From: Pseudomonas sp. GM49 | GTDB lineage: Bacteria; Pseudomonadota; Gammaproteobacteria; Pseudomonadales; Pseudomonadaceae | Assembly: GCF_000282355.1 (NCBI RefSeq) | Contig: NZ_AKJL01000148.1 | Coordinates: 1 to 34,739, forward strand | DNA length: 34,739 nucleotides | Direction of reading: 5' to 3' | Shown: positions 1-7,611 of the stretch, piece by piece | Position numbering within the stretch: the first letter of the stretch is position 1 | Layout: each line of letters opens with the position of its first letter | Notes under the pieces: model-generated | The model's database searches: none | Seen by the model: only the letters and a program-made list of their open reading frames with translations | What the model was told of the DNA's origin: nothing | Made by a program: the position numbers and the translations under genes

Positions 1-54
1 CCCCCACCCCCCCCCCGGGGCCATACCCCTCAACTTGCTATCAGGAGAGTCATC

Positions 55-639
55 ATGAGCTACGAAAAATTCAGTGCAGACAATGCCGCCCTGCTGCTGA
101 TTGATCACCAGGTGGGGACAATGGGATGGGTCAAATCCATTCCGTTCGAAGAGATGAAACGCAACGCCCTGATGCTCGCCAAGACCGCCAGCATCCTGAA
201 ACTGCCGGTCGTGCTGACCTCGAGTATGGAAGAATACGCACAAGGCCCACTGCTCAGTGAACTGGAACAGATCCTGCCTTCCGAGTTCGCTTCGCGAGTC
301 AAACGAATGGGAATCGTCAATGCCATGGACGATGAAAACTTCGCCGAAGCCGTCAAGGCTACCGGCCGAAAAAAGCTGATCATTGCCGGTGTCACCAATG
401 ACGTCTGCACCGTTTACCCAGCCCTGAGCCTTGTACGCGACGGCTTCGAAGTTCAGGTCGTTGCCGATGGCGGTGGTTCACCCAGCGTCATGGCCGATGA
501 CATCGCCCTGCGGCGGATGGATAAGGGTGGTGTGACATTGACCACCACCAACCAGCTGATTGCCGAACTGGCTGGGAGCTGGGCGACGCCAGAAGGTGGG
601 CAGTTGGTACAAGTGCTGATGGAAGCGCTTCAGGGTTAA
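55..639 (+). CDS. Isochorismatase-family cysteine hydrolase (YcaC-like)
   Basis: A 194-aa single-domain protein of the isochorismatase/YcaC superfamily, which hydrolyses small amides or esters through an Asp-Lys-Cys triad. The likely residues are visible: D17 in LLLIDHQ, K83 in RVKRMG and C118 in the family signature GVTNDVCTV. The length matches YcaC-type proteins, which are cytoplasmic oligomers with no agreed physiological substrate. The ATG at 55 has an AGGAGA ribosome site about 7 nt upstream. There is no signal peptide. It stands alone on the plus strand and converges with the cytochrome gene. The superfamily is secure from the motifs; the substrate cannot be read from sequence. Confidence 0.9.
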   Translation: MSYEKFSADNAALLLIDHQVGTMGWVKSIPFEEMKRNALMLAKTASILKLPVVLTSSMEEYAQGPLLSELEQILPSEFASRVKRMGIVNAMDDENFAEAVKATGRKKLIIAGVTNDVCTVYPALSLVRDGFEVQVVADGGGSPSVMADDIALRRMDKGGVTLTTTNQLIAELAGSWATPEGGQLVQVLMEALQG

Positions 640-755
640 AGCTTTTGCATGGTAATGGACTGCACCTCGTTACGAGGTTCAGTCTGCCTGACAGTTTGAA
701 TCCGCAGCCTTTGCGGTGAGTGATCGGGATCCGCCTGGACACCGACACCGCGCAG

Positions 756-2225
756 TTAAAAGTGCGCCGTATCCCCTCCGGCAACCGGCAGGCTGGTCGA
801 CAAGGGTACGCTCTGAGTGACTTTGGCCATCTGGGTGATTTCCACCTGCACCTTATCCTTGCCGAGCAGGTAGTCGGCCAGCTTCTGCGAAAACGGCCAG
901 TAGTTCAGTTCGGCAGTCAAGGTCAGCGGCCCGACTGCGTCGACCGGCACCAGGAAGGAGAACTCCCCGATATCGTAGCCCTTGGGCAGAATGCGGTTGT
1001 CCGAGAGAATTTGCGTGGCATTCCAGACCTCGACATCCAACGGATTGCCGTCCTTGTCGCCTATGTGCACTTTGAAATTTCGCGTGTCGTTCTCGGTCTT
1101 GCCGTCCTTGATCGAACCTAGCCGATAGAGCTCGCGACCACTGGCATCCAGCACCCGGAAATCGATCCACATCTCCCGTCCCTCCGGAAAGCCGGTCGGC
1201 AGTTTGTGCCCGGCGCCGACATTGGAAACCTTGACGGCTACCGAGGTGTATTGCCCGGGAATGATGGCGGCGGGCAGTTGCTGGAACGTTATTTCCGCCG
1301 CGCGCGCGAGCATGTCGCGCGCGCGTTGAGCGCCTTGTTCCTGACCGAGATGCTGGAGCATCATCGCGTTGGCGCCGCTGAACCAATGCGAGGCGACCTC
1401 CTCGCGGTCTGGCCCCATGATCGCGGCCTTACCCGCAAAACCCGGCATATGGCAGCTCTGGCAGGTTACGTTGTTAAAGCTGTAGGCGCTCTCCTGCCAT
1501 TCGTCATAAGTGCGCTCGACCGCCACACTGCTGAACGGGTGCGTGACGTTGTGGCAGGTGCCGCAAAAGTCCGAGCGCGTGTGCAGGGCGGAATACACGG
1601 TATCGTGATAAGGCGAAACGGCATCTTTACGCGGGCCGAACTTGGTTGGTTTACCGTGCGCTCGCGGGCTCAGGACATAGGCGCCGTTATCGAGGCCCGT
1701 GCGGGCACTGATGTTGTGGCAGGTCTCGCAATCGACCCCAGGCATCGGATGATTCTTCGCGCTGTCTTCAATCGAGGAGCGGTTGACTTGCGAATTGATC
1801 TGCCCGGTCGTGAGACCGATCGGGGTATGGCAGCCGGTGCAGAAGTTGTCGACCTTCCCCTCGGTGGCCGTACTCGCACGCTTGAGCAAGGCCCGGTAGA
1901 TGGGTTCATCCCAGGCCTGGGACATCATCGACGTGCGCCACTGCTTGTAAATCTCCGTATGGCAAGCGCCACAGACCTGGGCATTGTCGAAGTCTTTTGC
2001 ATTCAAAACCAGGTTGCCGGGGGTATTGGCCCGATGCGGAAAGAACGGCATCCCGCCAATTACATGCATAAGCCTGGAGCGTGCCGGCTCCAGCCACTTG
2101 TCATTACTTTGATTGTCATTGCCCTGAGGTTCGTCGCCCACCACCAGCGTTACCGTAAGCAGGCAGGTTAGAAAGCACAACCGAAGCAGCGCTACCTGCG
2201 CGCACGTATGTCTGGAGTGGCTCAT
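756..2225 (-). CDS. Exported multiheme (five CxxCH) cytochrome c family protein
   Basis: A 489-aa protein with a hydrophobic N-terminus (about residues 11-30, LLRLCFLTCLL...) that fits a signal peptide or anchor. Five c-type heme motifs follow, all in the N-terminal half: CGACH 85, CTGCH 129, CETCH 166, CGTCH 221 and CQSCH 255. The C-terminal 200 residues lack heme sites and look beta-rich. The arrangement resembles cytochrome c-554-like electron carriers, so a periplasmic electron-transfer role is likely; partner and substrate are unknown. The reading frame extends to 2351, but the ATG at 2225 is preferred because an AGGGG ribosome site lies 9-10 nt before it and the signal peptide starts there. 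An alternative ATG is at 2231. No cytochrome maturation or quinol-oxidising partner is adjacent. Confidence 0.85.
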   Translation of the reverse strand: MSHSRHTCAQVALLRLCFLTCLLTVTLVVGDEPQGNDNQSNDKWLEPARSRLMHVIGGMPFFPHRANTPGNLVLNAKDFDNAQVCGACHTEIYKQWRTSMMSQAWDEPIYRALLKRASTATEGKVDNFCTGCHTPIGLTTGQINSQVNRSSIEDSAKNHPMPGVDCETCHNISARTGLDNGAYVLSPRAHGKPTKFGPRKDAVSPYHDTVYSALHTRSDFCGTCHNVTHPFSSVAVERTYDEWQESAYSFNNVTCQSCHMPGFAGKAAIMGPDREEVASHWFSGANAMMLQHLGQEQGAQRARDMLARAAEITFQQLPAAIIPGQYTSVAVKVSNVGAGHKLPTGFPEGREMWIDFRVLDASGRELYRLGSIKDGKTENDTRNFKVHIGDKDGNPLDVEVWNATQILSDNRILPKGYDIGEFSFLVPVDAVGPLTLTAELNYWPFSQKLADYLLGKDKVQVEITQMAKVTQSVPLSTSLPVAGGDTAHF

Positions 2226-2625
2226 AAGCATTTCCCCTGGACGGTTGCAGAGGATGACTGCAGTACTTCTATTGAGTAGCCCCAGGATTGAGTAACCCCA
2301 GTATCGAGTAGCCAGAGCTACTTCGTGATGCAAACCGATGGTTACAGGCAATCACTCAATGGAGTACTGACAGCTCCACAGCATCCCGACCCTGCAACTT
2401 GCATGAACGGGACAAGCTCACTCAGCAATTACTCTGCCAGCGTTGTATAAAATATGTGCGGTAACGTGAAAGACCCGCAAACATTGGCCAGCGATTGAAG
2501 TAACCGGCGAATGAAGAGGCGAATATTGCTGAGCGATAACGCCCATTAGTGGGGGGAGTTCACTCCGAAATCGGGGGGTGGTGTCAGACGGGAAGTCTGG
2601 GGCAACTCACTTTACTCGATACGAC

Positions 2626-3084
2626 TTACTCTCTGTCTTTCGTCGAGCGGATGAGATTGCCCCGTAACTTCACAATGGCCTTCTGCATTTGCACGAAGTC
2701 GTCGGGGTCTAGACCGGTTTGCGGGAAGCCGTCTTCGCGGAGGCCCTCACGCAGTTTTCGCCCCTCTTTTGTCAGACTGATCCGCACCTGGCGTTCGTCT
2801 TCCGGGTCGCGCTGGCGCAGCAAATAACCCATCGCTTCCAGCTTCTTCAGGATCGGCGTGAGGGTATTGGATTCGAGAAACAGCTTTTCGCCGAGGCTGC
2901 CAACGGTCTGGTTGTCTTCCTCCCACAGCGCAACGAGAGTGATGTATTGCGTATAGGTCAGGCCGAGCCGTTCGAGCATCGGCTTGTAGGCCTTGCCGAA
3001 GGCCAGGTTGGTGGAGTAGACCGCAAAACACAGGAACTCGGAGAGTTTGAGATCCAGGGCGGATGTCTTGTCGGTGTTTTTCAT
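2626..3084 (-). CDS. ohrR: MarR-family organic-peroxide sensor OhrR
   Basis: A 152-aa MarR-family winged-helix repressor. The sensor segment near the N-terminus, LCFAVYSTNLAFGKAYKPML, contains the reactive Cys (C19) characteristic of OhrR. Oxidation of this Cys by organic hydroperoxides releases DNA in characterised members. The winged helix runs from about residue 62 (VGSLGEKLFLESNTLTPILK) to 110 (wing with DERQVR). It lies downstream of two ohr genes on the same strand but is separated from them by a 17-bp hairpin, and it has its own upstream palindrome at 3127-3136, so separate transcription with autoregulation is likely. A GAGAGAA ribosome site precedes the ATG. Identification is strong from the Cys motif plus the neighbours. 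Confidence 0.95.
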   Translation of the reverse strand: MKNTDKTSALDLKLSEFLCFAVYSTNLAFGKAYKPMLERLGLTYTQYITLVALWEEDNQTVGSLGEKLFLESNTLTPILKKLEAMGYLLRQRDPEDERQVRISLTKEGRKLREGLREDGFPQTGLDPDDFVQMQKAIVKLRGNLIRSTKDRE

Positions 3085-3126
3085 GGACGTTCTCTCGGGT
3101 CAATCTGGCAAGACTGAAACTATACG

Positions 3127-3136
3127 TCGTACGCGA
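3127..3136 (-). promoter_or_regulatory. Putative OhrR operator upstream of ohrR
   Basis: TCGTACGCGA, a TCG-N4-CGA palindrome 42 bp upstream of the ohrR start. The same core occurs at a similar distance upstream of both ohr genes. Assignment to OhrR is inferred from this recurrence. Confidence 0.45.
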
Positions 3137-3163
3137 TGGTATCGGAAGTGCGCATAAACACCG

Positions 3164-3203
3164 ACGGCCGGCTCACCGGGAAAATCCCCGGTGAGCCGGC
3201 CGT
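3164..3203 (-). terminator. Strong hairpin between ohr and ohrR
   Basis: A perfect 17-bp stem (arms 3164-3180 and 3187-3203) with a 6-nt loop, 9 nt after the ohr stop codon. There is no T-run on either side, so it is either a terminator lacking a U-tract or an mRNA-stabilising hairpin. It separates the ohr and ohrR transcripts. Confidence 0.6.
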
Positions 3204-3211
3204 GCAGCGGG

Positions 3212-3664
3212 TTATGCCGTCAGGACGTTGATGTCGACATCAATGTTGCCGCGTGTGGCCTTGGAGTACGGGCAGATTGCATCGGCGTTGTGGGCCAGTT
3301 CAGTCGCCACTCCATGATCCAGCCCCGGCACGCGTAAAGTCAGTCGGGCCTGGAGGAAGTAAGCCGCGCCGGTCTGGCCCAGATCGACTTCAATGTCGAC
3401 GGCCGTGTCAGTCGGCAGTGTCACCTTCATCTGTTGGGCGGCCAGCCCCACCGCTGCGATGTAGCAGGCCGACCATGCTCCGGCGAACAGTTGCTCGGCT
3501 TTCGGGTGCGGCTGAACGGCGGTGAGCACGTGTGCCGGCGTATCGCTGCCAGGGGACGACAGCACGATGTCGAGGTTGCCGTTATGGCCGCGCGACGTGT
3601 TGCCTGCGCTGTTATGAGTGGTGTGGGTTTTGCCGCTGGCCAGTACTTTTTCGATCTTGCTCAT
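3212..3664 (-). CDS. ohr: Organic hydroperoxide resistance protein Ohr (paralogue 1)
   Basis: A 150-aa Ohr/OsmC-fold thiol peroxidase that reduces organic hydroperoxides, in characterised members using lipoyl-dependent recycling. Both catalytic cysteines are in conserved contexts: C67 in GAWSACYIAAV and C131 in ICPYSKATRGN. A GAGGAAATC ribosome site precedes the ATG at 3664. It is the second of two adjacent ohr genes and is about 85% identical by eye to the upstream copy. It differs mainly in a four-residue insertion around residues 18-25 and in QMKV versus ERNI near residue 77. It has its own operator-like palindrome at 3710-3723, so independent OhrR control is likely. Confidence 0.96.
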   Translation of the reverse strand: MSKIEKVLASGKTHTTHNSAGNTSRGHNGNLDIVLSSPGSDTPAHVLTAVQPHPKAEQLFAGAWSACYIAAVGLAAQQMKVTLPTDTAVDIEVDLGQTGAAYFLQARLTLRVPGLDHGVATELAHNADAICPYSKATRGNIDVDINVLTA

Positions 3665-3709
3665 GATGATTTCCTCAGGATTACTGTCAGTTAAGTTCGC
3701 ATACGCTTT

Positions 3710-3723
3710 TATCGCATGCGGTA
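3710..3723 (-). promoter_or_regulatory. Putative OhrR operator upstream of ohr paralogue 1
   Basis: TATCGCATGCGGTA, 12 of 14 positions palindromic, 46 bp upstream of the ohr start codon. A second related half-site (GTATGCGAAC on the minus strand) lies just downstream toward the gene. It matches the elements before ohrR and the other ohr gene. Confidence 0.55.
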
Positions 3724-3742
3724 TTTTTGATGCATCCAGGCA

Positions 3743-4183
3743 TCACGCCGTAATAACGTTCAGGGCAACGTCGATATTGCCGCGTGTCGCTTTGGAGTAA
3801 GGGCAGATGGAATCGGCAATGTGCGCCAGTTCGGTCGCGACATCCTGTGCCAGCCCTGGCACTCGCAGGGTCAGTCGGGCCTGAAGGAAATAGGCCAAAC
3901 CAGTCTGGCCCAGGTCCACTTCAATGTCGACGGCCATATCCGCTGGCAACACGATATTGCGTTCCTGCGCCACCAGCCCCACTGCGGCGGTGTAGCAGGC
4001 TGACCAGGCCCCGGCAAACAGTTGCTCGGCTTTCGGGTGCGGCTGAACGGCGGTGAACACGTGTGCCGGCGTATCGCTGCCAGGGGACGACAGCACGATG
4101 TCGAGGTTGCCGTTGTGACCGCCGACAGCGCTGTGAGTGGTGTGGGTTTTGCCGGTTGCCAGTACTTTTTCGATTTTGCTCAT
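3743..4183 (-). CDS. Organic hydroperoxide resistance protein Ohr (paralogue 2)
   Basis: A 146-aa Ohr with catalytic C63 (GAWSACYTAAV) and C127 (ICPYSKATRGN). The open frame extends to 4264, but the ATG at 4183 is chosen. It has a GAGGAAA ribosome site 6-8 nt upstream, and the MSKIEKVLA start matches the neighbouring paralogue residue for residue. The high identity between copies indicates a tandem duplication, with both active sites kept. It is followed after 78 bp by the second ohr, and a TCG-N4-CGA element sits at 4221-4230. Both copies are expected to act in the cytoplasm on organic hydroperoxides. Possible differences in substrate or induction cannot be judged from sequence. Confidence 0.95.
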   Translation of the reverse strand: MSKIEKVLATGKTHTTHSAVGGHNGNLDIVLSSPGSDTPAHVFTAVQPHPKAEQLFAGAWSACYTAAVGLVAQERNIVLPADMAVDIEVDLGQTGLAYFLQARLTLRVPGLAQDVATELAHIADSICPYSKATRGNIDVALNVITA

Positions 4184-4220
4184 GGGGATTTCCTCAGGAT
4201 TAAAGTTTTGTACGATTTTG

Positions 4221-4230
4221 TCGTGTGCGA
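4221..4230 (-). promoter_or_regulatory. Putative OhrR operator upstream of ohr paralogue 2
   Basis: TCGTGTGCGA, the same TCG-N4-CGA core, 37 bp upstream of the ohr paralogue 2 start. It is an imperfect palindrome in its central two positions on each side. Confidence 0.4.
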
Positions 4231-4409
4231 TTCTTTTGATATTGAAAGAGACAACGTTCATCAATTGGCGTGTGCAATGATCCAGTTGTTGCCGTTGTGA
4301 CCATGGGTAGCTCGAGCGGTAGAGATATACATTGTGCGGCGGCTTCCGGTATTCATGGCTGAATCTCCAAACGGCAGGGTTGTCGTTGCTTCTTATCGCT
4401 ATCGATTAG

Positions 4410-4421
4410 ATCGCATGCGAT
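4410..4421. promoter_or_regulatory. Distal perfect palindrome ATCGCATGCGAT
   Basis: A perfect 12-bp palindrome, the best match to the OhrR-like elements, but 226 bp upstream of ohr paralogue 2. It may be an auxiliary operator, or the remnant of a promoter for a lost gene. The surrounding 4231-4656 holds no convincing gene. Confidence 0.4.
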
Positions 4422-4656
4422 GGATGAATACTCAACCAAGGCCCCGGTGATGTCAAAGTTATTTTATGGCTTGGCGATGAGCGGTAGACGCGAGGCCTCG
4501 CCCTCCCCCTTGCCAAAAGGATGATCGGTTTCCACCATCCGGCCCTGCGGGGACCTCTGATTGCTCGGTTCGGATCGCTTTCACGCATGGCGATCAACTC
4601 TTAGGCGCTGAAATGAAATGGACGTCTTTCACTCGATAAAAAACCGGCCAATCGAG

Positions 4657-4767
4657 CCTAATGCCAGTCAGGCAAGCAATTTCAGCCGCTACACCCTTTG
4701 TAGCAGCAGCCTCGCGGGCTCGGCAGCTGCTACAGATCGCATTACCGCTTAACTGACTGGCATTAGG
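4657..4767. repeat. 111-bp inverted-repeat element containing a REP palindrome
   Basis: Perfect 15-bp terminal inverted repeats, CCTAATGCCAGTCAG (4657-4671) and its complement (4753-4767), enclose a smaller hairpin. The inner arms are TGTAGCAGC at 4699-4707 and GCTGCTACA at 4726-4734, of the kind seen in Pseudomonas REP sequences. The outer arms continue imperfectly inward. It abuts the 3' end of the next gene, ending 3 nt before that gene's stop codon. It could act as a transcript 3' end or be a non-autonomous mobile element. Confidence 0.7.
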
Positions 4768-4770
4768 GAG

Positions 4771-5016
4771 CTATGCCTCTCCTGCCAACGCGGCCAGTCT
4801 GGCTTCAGATCCTGCGGCGATGAAGGCATAAAGCTCGTCCATACGGAAGCTGAAGCGGTCGCCTGCCGGGCTCATCAGCTTGGTGGTTTCCGGCTTTACC
4901 TCTACGATCTCACCGTCAATCTCTCCATGTTCAGCCTCGACAACCTCGTAAGAGTCTTCCCACTTATCGTGGCAAATAAATCCGTAGCCGAACGGCTCTA
5001 GCCCGTTTTGCTCCAC
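4771..5016 (-). CDS. Small acidic hypothetical protein
   Basis: An 81-aa acidic protein I do not recognise. The start shown is GTG (V-E-Q-N-G). The same frame stays open upstream to about 5103 with no ATG, so the real start or a lost N-terminus is uncertain. The upstream part of that frame overlaps a 79-bp repeat also found at 6668-6746. Its stop lies 3 nt beyond the REP-containing element, so the 3' end may have been reset by that insertion. The sequence reads like a real folded protein (FGYGFICHDKWEDSYEVVEAE), not a random frame. No function is assigned. Confidence 0.45.
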   Translation of the reverse strand: MEQNGLEPFGYGFICHDKWEDSYEVVEAEHGEIDGEIVEVKPETTKLMSPAGDRFSFRMDELYAFIAAGSEARLAALAGEA

Positions 5017-5023
5017 GATCTCG

Positions 5024-5102
5024 ACGGCTATTTTCCAAAAACCACGAATTAACGGTTGAAACGGACAGGGACTGGTCGTTGAGGCGAAGACTCCAGACTT
5101 TT
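5024..5102. repeat. 79-bp imperfect direct repeat, copy 1
   Basis: Similar to 6668-6746 at roughly three quarters of positions by eye. The strongest blocks are ACGAATTAA, TTGAAACGG and CTCCAGACTTTT. The two copies flank the desaturase gene and the integrase remnant. Nature unknown. Confidence 0.6.
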
Positions 5103-5290
5103 AACTTACCCTTCCAGTCGATGAAGCGTCGCGGCGGCTTGTGGTGGAGTGGTCATGGGCTACTATCAAAAAAATCGCCGACGCGGATGGTTGATATGGT
5201 GACCAAGAACAAGAAGCGGCCAGTTCGATAATGCAAAAAATACCAAACACCGCTGTTCGTAAGACACTACTTTGAGAAGAGCAGGTCAAT

Positions 5291-6058
5291 ATGGACATTA
5301 AAGCCGCCTTACTAGGTACCATCCCGCTGTTGGCCATCTTCGTGATCGCCCTTCTCATCGAGCGCATCAATCCAGCCCAGGTGCAACCACTAAAGTCGGC
5401 CGGCTTTAATCTGCTCTACACGCTGTTGTACGCCTTGGCGCAGTCCGCAATTGTTCCACTGGTCTCCGTTGCCACGGTTGTCGCCGTCAATGCTGCAGGC
5501 GGTGGCTGGATCGATCTGCCGAACACTGGATGGGGGCTACTGCTCGGCTTTCTGCTTTATGCTTTCACGCTCGACTTCATGGAGTACCTGTTCCATCGTG
5601 CGCAGCATCGCTTTCCGGTGATGTGGGCCATGCATTCGTTCCACCACAGCGATACGGCGCTAAACGCAACCACGACCAGCCGGCATCATTGGGCTGAACA
5701 CGGGATCAAGATGCTGACGATCTTCATGCTCGCTGGGGTGATCTTCAAAGCAAATTCCGCCATCGTCGGCCTATACGCGGCCATCAGTTTCTACAACGTG
5801 TTCTCCCACATGAATATCCGAATTGGTTTCGGCCGCATGTCGTTCGCTCTGAACTCGCCGCAATATCATCGCATTCACCACTCGGCACTGCCTGAGCACT
5901 ACGACTGCAACTTTGCAGGGCTGTTTCCAATCTTCGACGTGCTGTTCGGCACCTACCGTCAGCCGCGCACGGGGGAATTTCCACCCACCGGACTCAACGA
6001 CAAGAAACCGCCGTCCGGCCTGATCGATGCAATCATCTGGCCCGCCCGGGCGAAGTAA
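5291..6058 (+). CDS. Sterol desaturase / fatty acid hydroxylase family membrane protein
   Basis: A 255-aa integral membrane di-iron enzyme of the fatty-acid-hydroxylase superfamily. The His-box pattern is present: HRAQH 102-106, HSFHH 115-119, RHH 131-133, H173, and HRIHH 193-197. Hydrophobic segments lie near residues 8-24, 40-68, 82-98 and 143-170. Such enzymes hydroxylate or desaturate lipid or sterol-like substrates using O2; the substrate here is unknown. The ATG at 5291 follows a GAGCAGG ribosome site. It lies alone between a 79-bp repeat and the stump of an integrase gene, so it is probably cargo of an older island. Family assignment is firm. Confidence 0.9.
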   Translation: MDIKAALLGTIPLLAIFVIALLIERINPAQVQPLKSAGFNLLYTLLYALAQSAIVPLVSVATVVAVNAAGGGWIDLPNTGWGLLLGFLLYAFTLDFMEYLFHRAQHRFPVMWAMHSFHHSDTALNATTTSRHHWAEHGIKMLTIFMLAGVIFKANSAIVGLYAAISFYNVFSHMNIRIGFGRMSFALNSPQYHRIHHSALPEHYDCNFAGLFPIFDVLFGTYRQPRTGEFPPTGLNDKKPPSGLIDAIIWPARAK

Positions 6059-6114
6059 CACGGATCAGGTGCAGGTGAACACGACGGCGCGCGGTTCGCG
6101 CTGCCTTTACGGGC

Positions 6115-6207
6115 AGCCCTTGTCCGTCGAACAAGGTGTAGTCCTTTGCGTGGGGCTTGGCGGCCTCGCATTTGGGGTCGGTAAGGGGGGGGTACGGTGC
6201 GCGCCAT
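6115..6207 (-). pseudogene. Tyrosine integrase remnant (first ~31 codons)
   Basis: This 93-nt stretch matches codons 1-31 of the intact integrase at 24254-24345: the MARTV start, then DPKCEAAKP and DYTLFDGQG in shifted frame. A one-base insertion in the G-run near codon 8 breaks the frame. Everything after codon ~31 is missing, and similarity stops abruptly at 6115. It is followed (6208-6376) by the same promoter, terminator and attachment sequences that precede the intact gene. It is therefore the right end of a second, degraded element that used the same tRNA site. Confidence 0.85.
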
Positions 6208-6354
6208 AGGTATACGCCTCGATATCGAACCGATATATACCTAAATCGTGGGCTGTACAGGAACATAAGGGGATATTCAGACACAAAAAAACCGGCTACA
6301 AGGCCGGTTTCTCTAGGTTTCAGGTGTTTACGGGAACATCTGAAATCATACTAT

Positions 6355-6376
6355 TGGTGCCGAAGCCGGGGTCGAA
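6355..6376. other. Attachment-site copy (degenerate tRNA-Leu 3' end)
   Basis: TGGTGCCGAAGCCGGGGTCG followed by AA corresponds to the complement of the tRNA-Leu 3' end at 24506-24528. It has one base deleted and two substitutions; identity ends after TCGAA. This is the left boundary of the 18-kb element. The mismatches suggest an old or imprecise junction. Confidence 0.8.
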
Positions 6377-6431
6377 TATACCATCTACAGACCGCTATTT
6401 TACTGGCTTCATCTATTATTAATCTCAGTAC

Positions 6432-6454
6432 GTATACCTAAACGTATACCTAAA
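6432..6454. promoter_or_regulatory. Integrase arm-type tandem repeat, left end
   Basis: Two copies of GTATACCTAAA (6432-6442 and 6444-6454) starting 55 bp inside the left attachment site. The same tandem pair is at 24373-24395 near the other end. The paired position at both ends of the element fits arm-type integrase or directionality-factor binding sites. Confidence 0.55.
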
Positions 6455-6667
6455 ACGGGAAGTACCCTTATCTTCTCCGCCTCCCGCCGGTCGCCTATCG
6501 TGCAGCCCCCCCGTTTTGCCGTCGCCGGGTGACGCTTGTGGTCATCATTACTCACCCCGTTTTGGGATGGAAGAGATGGAAAAATAGTTTGGGCGTGGGG
6601 GCGCCGATACTGCGAACGCTAATATTTTTGACGCAGCACCTCCAGCATTCCCCCAAATTCGCCCAAG

Positions 6668-6746
6668 ACGGCGATTTCCTAAAAAACTACGAATTAATGA
6701 TTGAAACGGGCAGAGAACGGTCCATGGGGTCAGCGCTCCAGACTTT
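6668..6746. repeat. 79-bp imperfect direct repeat, copy 2
   Basis: Partner of 5024-5102. It shares ACGAATTAA, TTGAAACGG and CTCCAGACTTTT blocks in the same order and spacing. Confidence 0.6.
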
Positions 6747-7440
6747 TGCTCCCCCCTCTCCCTAATGACTTTATCAAGCCGCAGGCCGCTCACCCGCTTC
6801 CAGTCCGTCTGACGCTTGGAGGCGAATAGCAGCGCAGCTCGCACTGAAGTGACTGGTCAGACGGCTCGGCACATGTCTCTATCGAGGGCTGACGTCGTAT
6901 GCCTACAGGAGCTCACTGTAAGTAATGTTCGATCCGATCTTAGTGGTCCACTGCTTTTCATAGCGAAGAGTTCGATACCGGGAGGTTGTCCGCATTTTGT
7001 CCGCATTGCATGCGGACCGACTTCCGACGGTTGGCTGACTACATTCCGTTTAGTGTCTTTTCAATACGCTTTTGGTTGACGGAAATCTAGAAGGCTACAG
7101 CGTCGAGATGGTCGACAATCTGATCAGTTTTCTAGGTGCGCCATGATCGAAGTTGGTGGACTAATCGAAACCACCGGAACCCTTGCCTTGCCTTGCTTGT
7201 AGAACAATAGCGGTCTACGAGCCAAGTGCCGGGCAACGGATCAGGCCATAAGCGAAACGTCCGCAATCTGTCCGCACCCGATATGGACAAAAAGCGGACT
7301 AGAGAAGAGATATACAAACACTAGCTAGCGCTTTAAGCACTGCCACGCCAAAGACCAATAGTTAGATTGCTTTGATCTGACCGAAGATGTGGTCCTCCAG
7401 AAGTACGGCGGGGTGGCAGACCGGCCGCTCGAGTACTAGA

Positions 7441-7611
7441 TTATCTAGCGTGTGCATCCGTCGTTGCATCGGACTTGACCAGCACGCTTTGCAGATTGAT
7501 GCCGGTATTCACTGGTGAGCTGCCCGATGCTTTTCGGAGTAGTTCAAATTTTAGAGGATGCCACTCTGAGACCCACTCAAGGCCCGCTTCAGCCAGACTC
7601 GTCAGATGCAT
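7441..7611 (-). pseudogene. Possible C-terminal fragment of an unknown protein
   Basis: A 56-codon minus-strand frame that reads like a protein C-terminus (MHLTSLAEAGLEWVSEWHPL ... DATTDAHAR). Upstream of the ATG the same frame continues after an in-frame TAG at about 7618-7620 with RHGLLDHGID. This suggests a decayed gene, not a real start. I do not recognise the family, and chance cannot be excluded. Confidence 0.25.

Larger units (their letters stand above)
6115..6376. repeat. Left copy of the ~265-bp integrase-start/att direct repeat
   Basis: Near-identical (about 90% by eye) to 24254-24528. It includes the integrase start, an AGGTATAC box and one ATATACCTAAA box. The hairpin terminator with AACCGGC/GCCGGTT arms, the GGTTTCAG inverted repeat and the tRNA 3' end follow. 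One 12-bp unit of the GTATACCTAAA tandem is missing here relative to the right copy. Confidence 0.9.

Noticed and set aside
1206..2171. Long plus-strand frame of 321 codons
   Set aside because: Lies entirely antisense to the multiheme cytochrome gene; a shadow of GC-rich codon use with no recognisable motif.
4406..4597. 63-codon minus-strand frame
   Set aside because: Poor start context, unnatural composition, and it overlaps the distal palindrome; treated as non-coding.
4640..4660. AACCGGCCAATCGAGCC as a third, leftmost copy of the tRNA-Leu attachment site
   Set aside because: Similarity is short and interrupted; no arm boxes or integrase sequence beside it.
5024..6746. GAATTAA...TTGAAAC blocks resembling the 3' end of CRISPR repeats
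   Set aside because: Only two single copies 1.6 kb apart, no spacer array and no cas genes.
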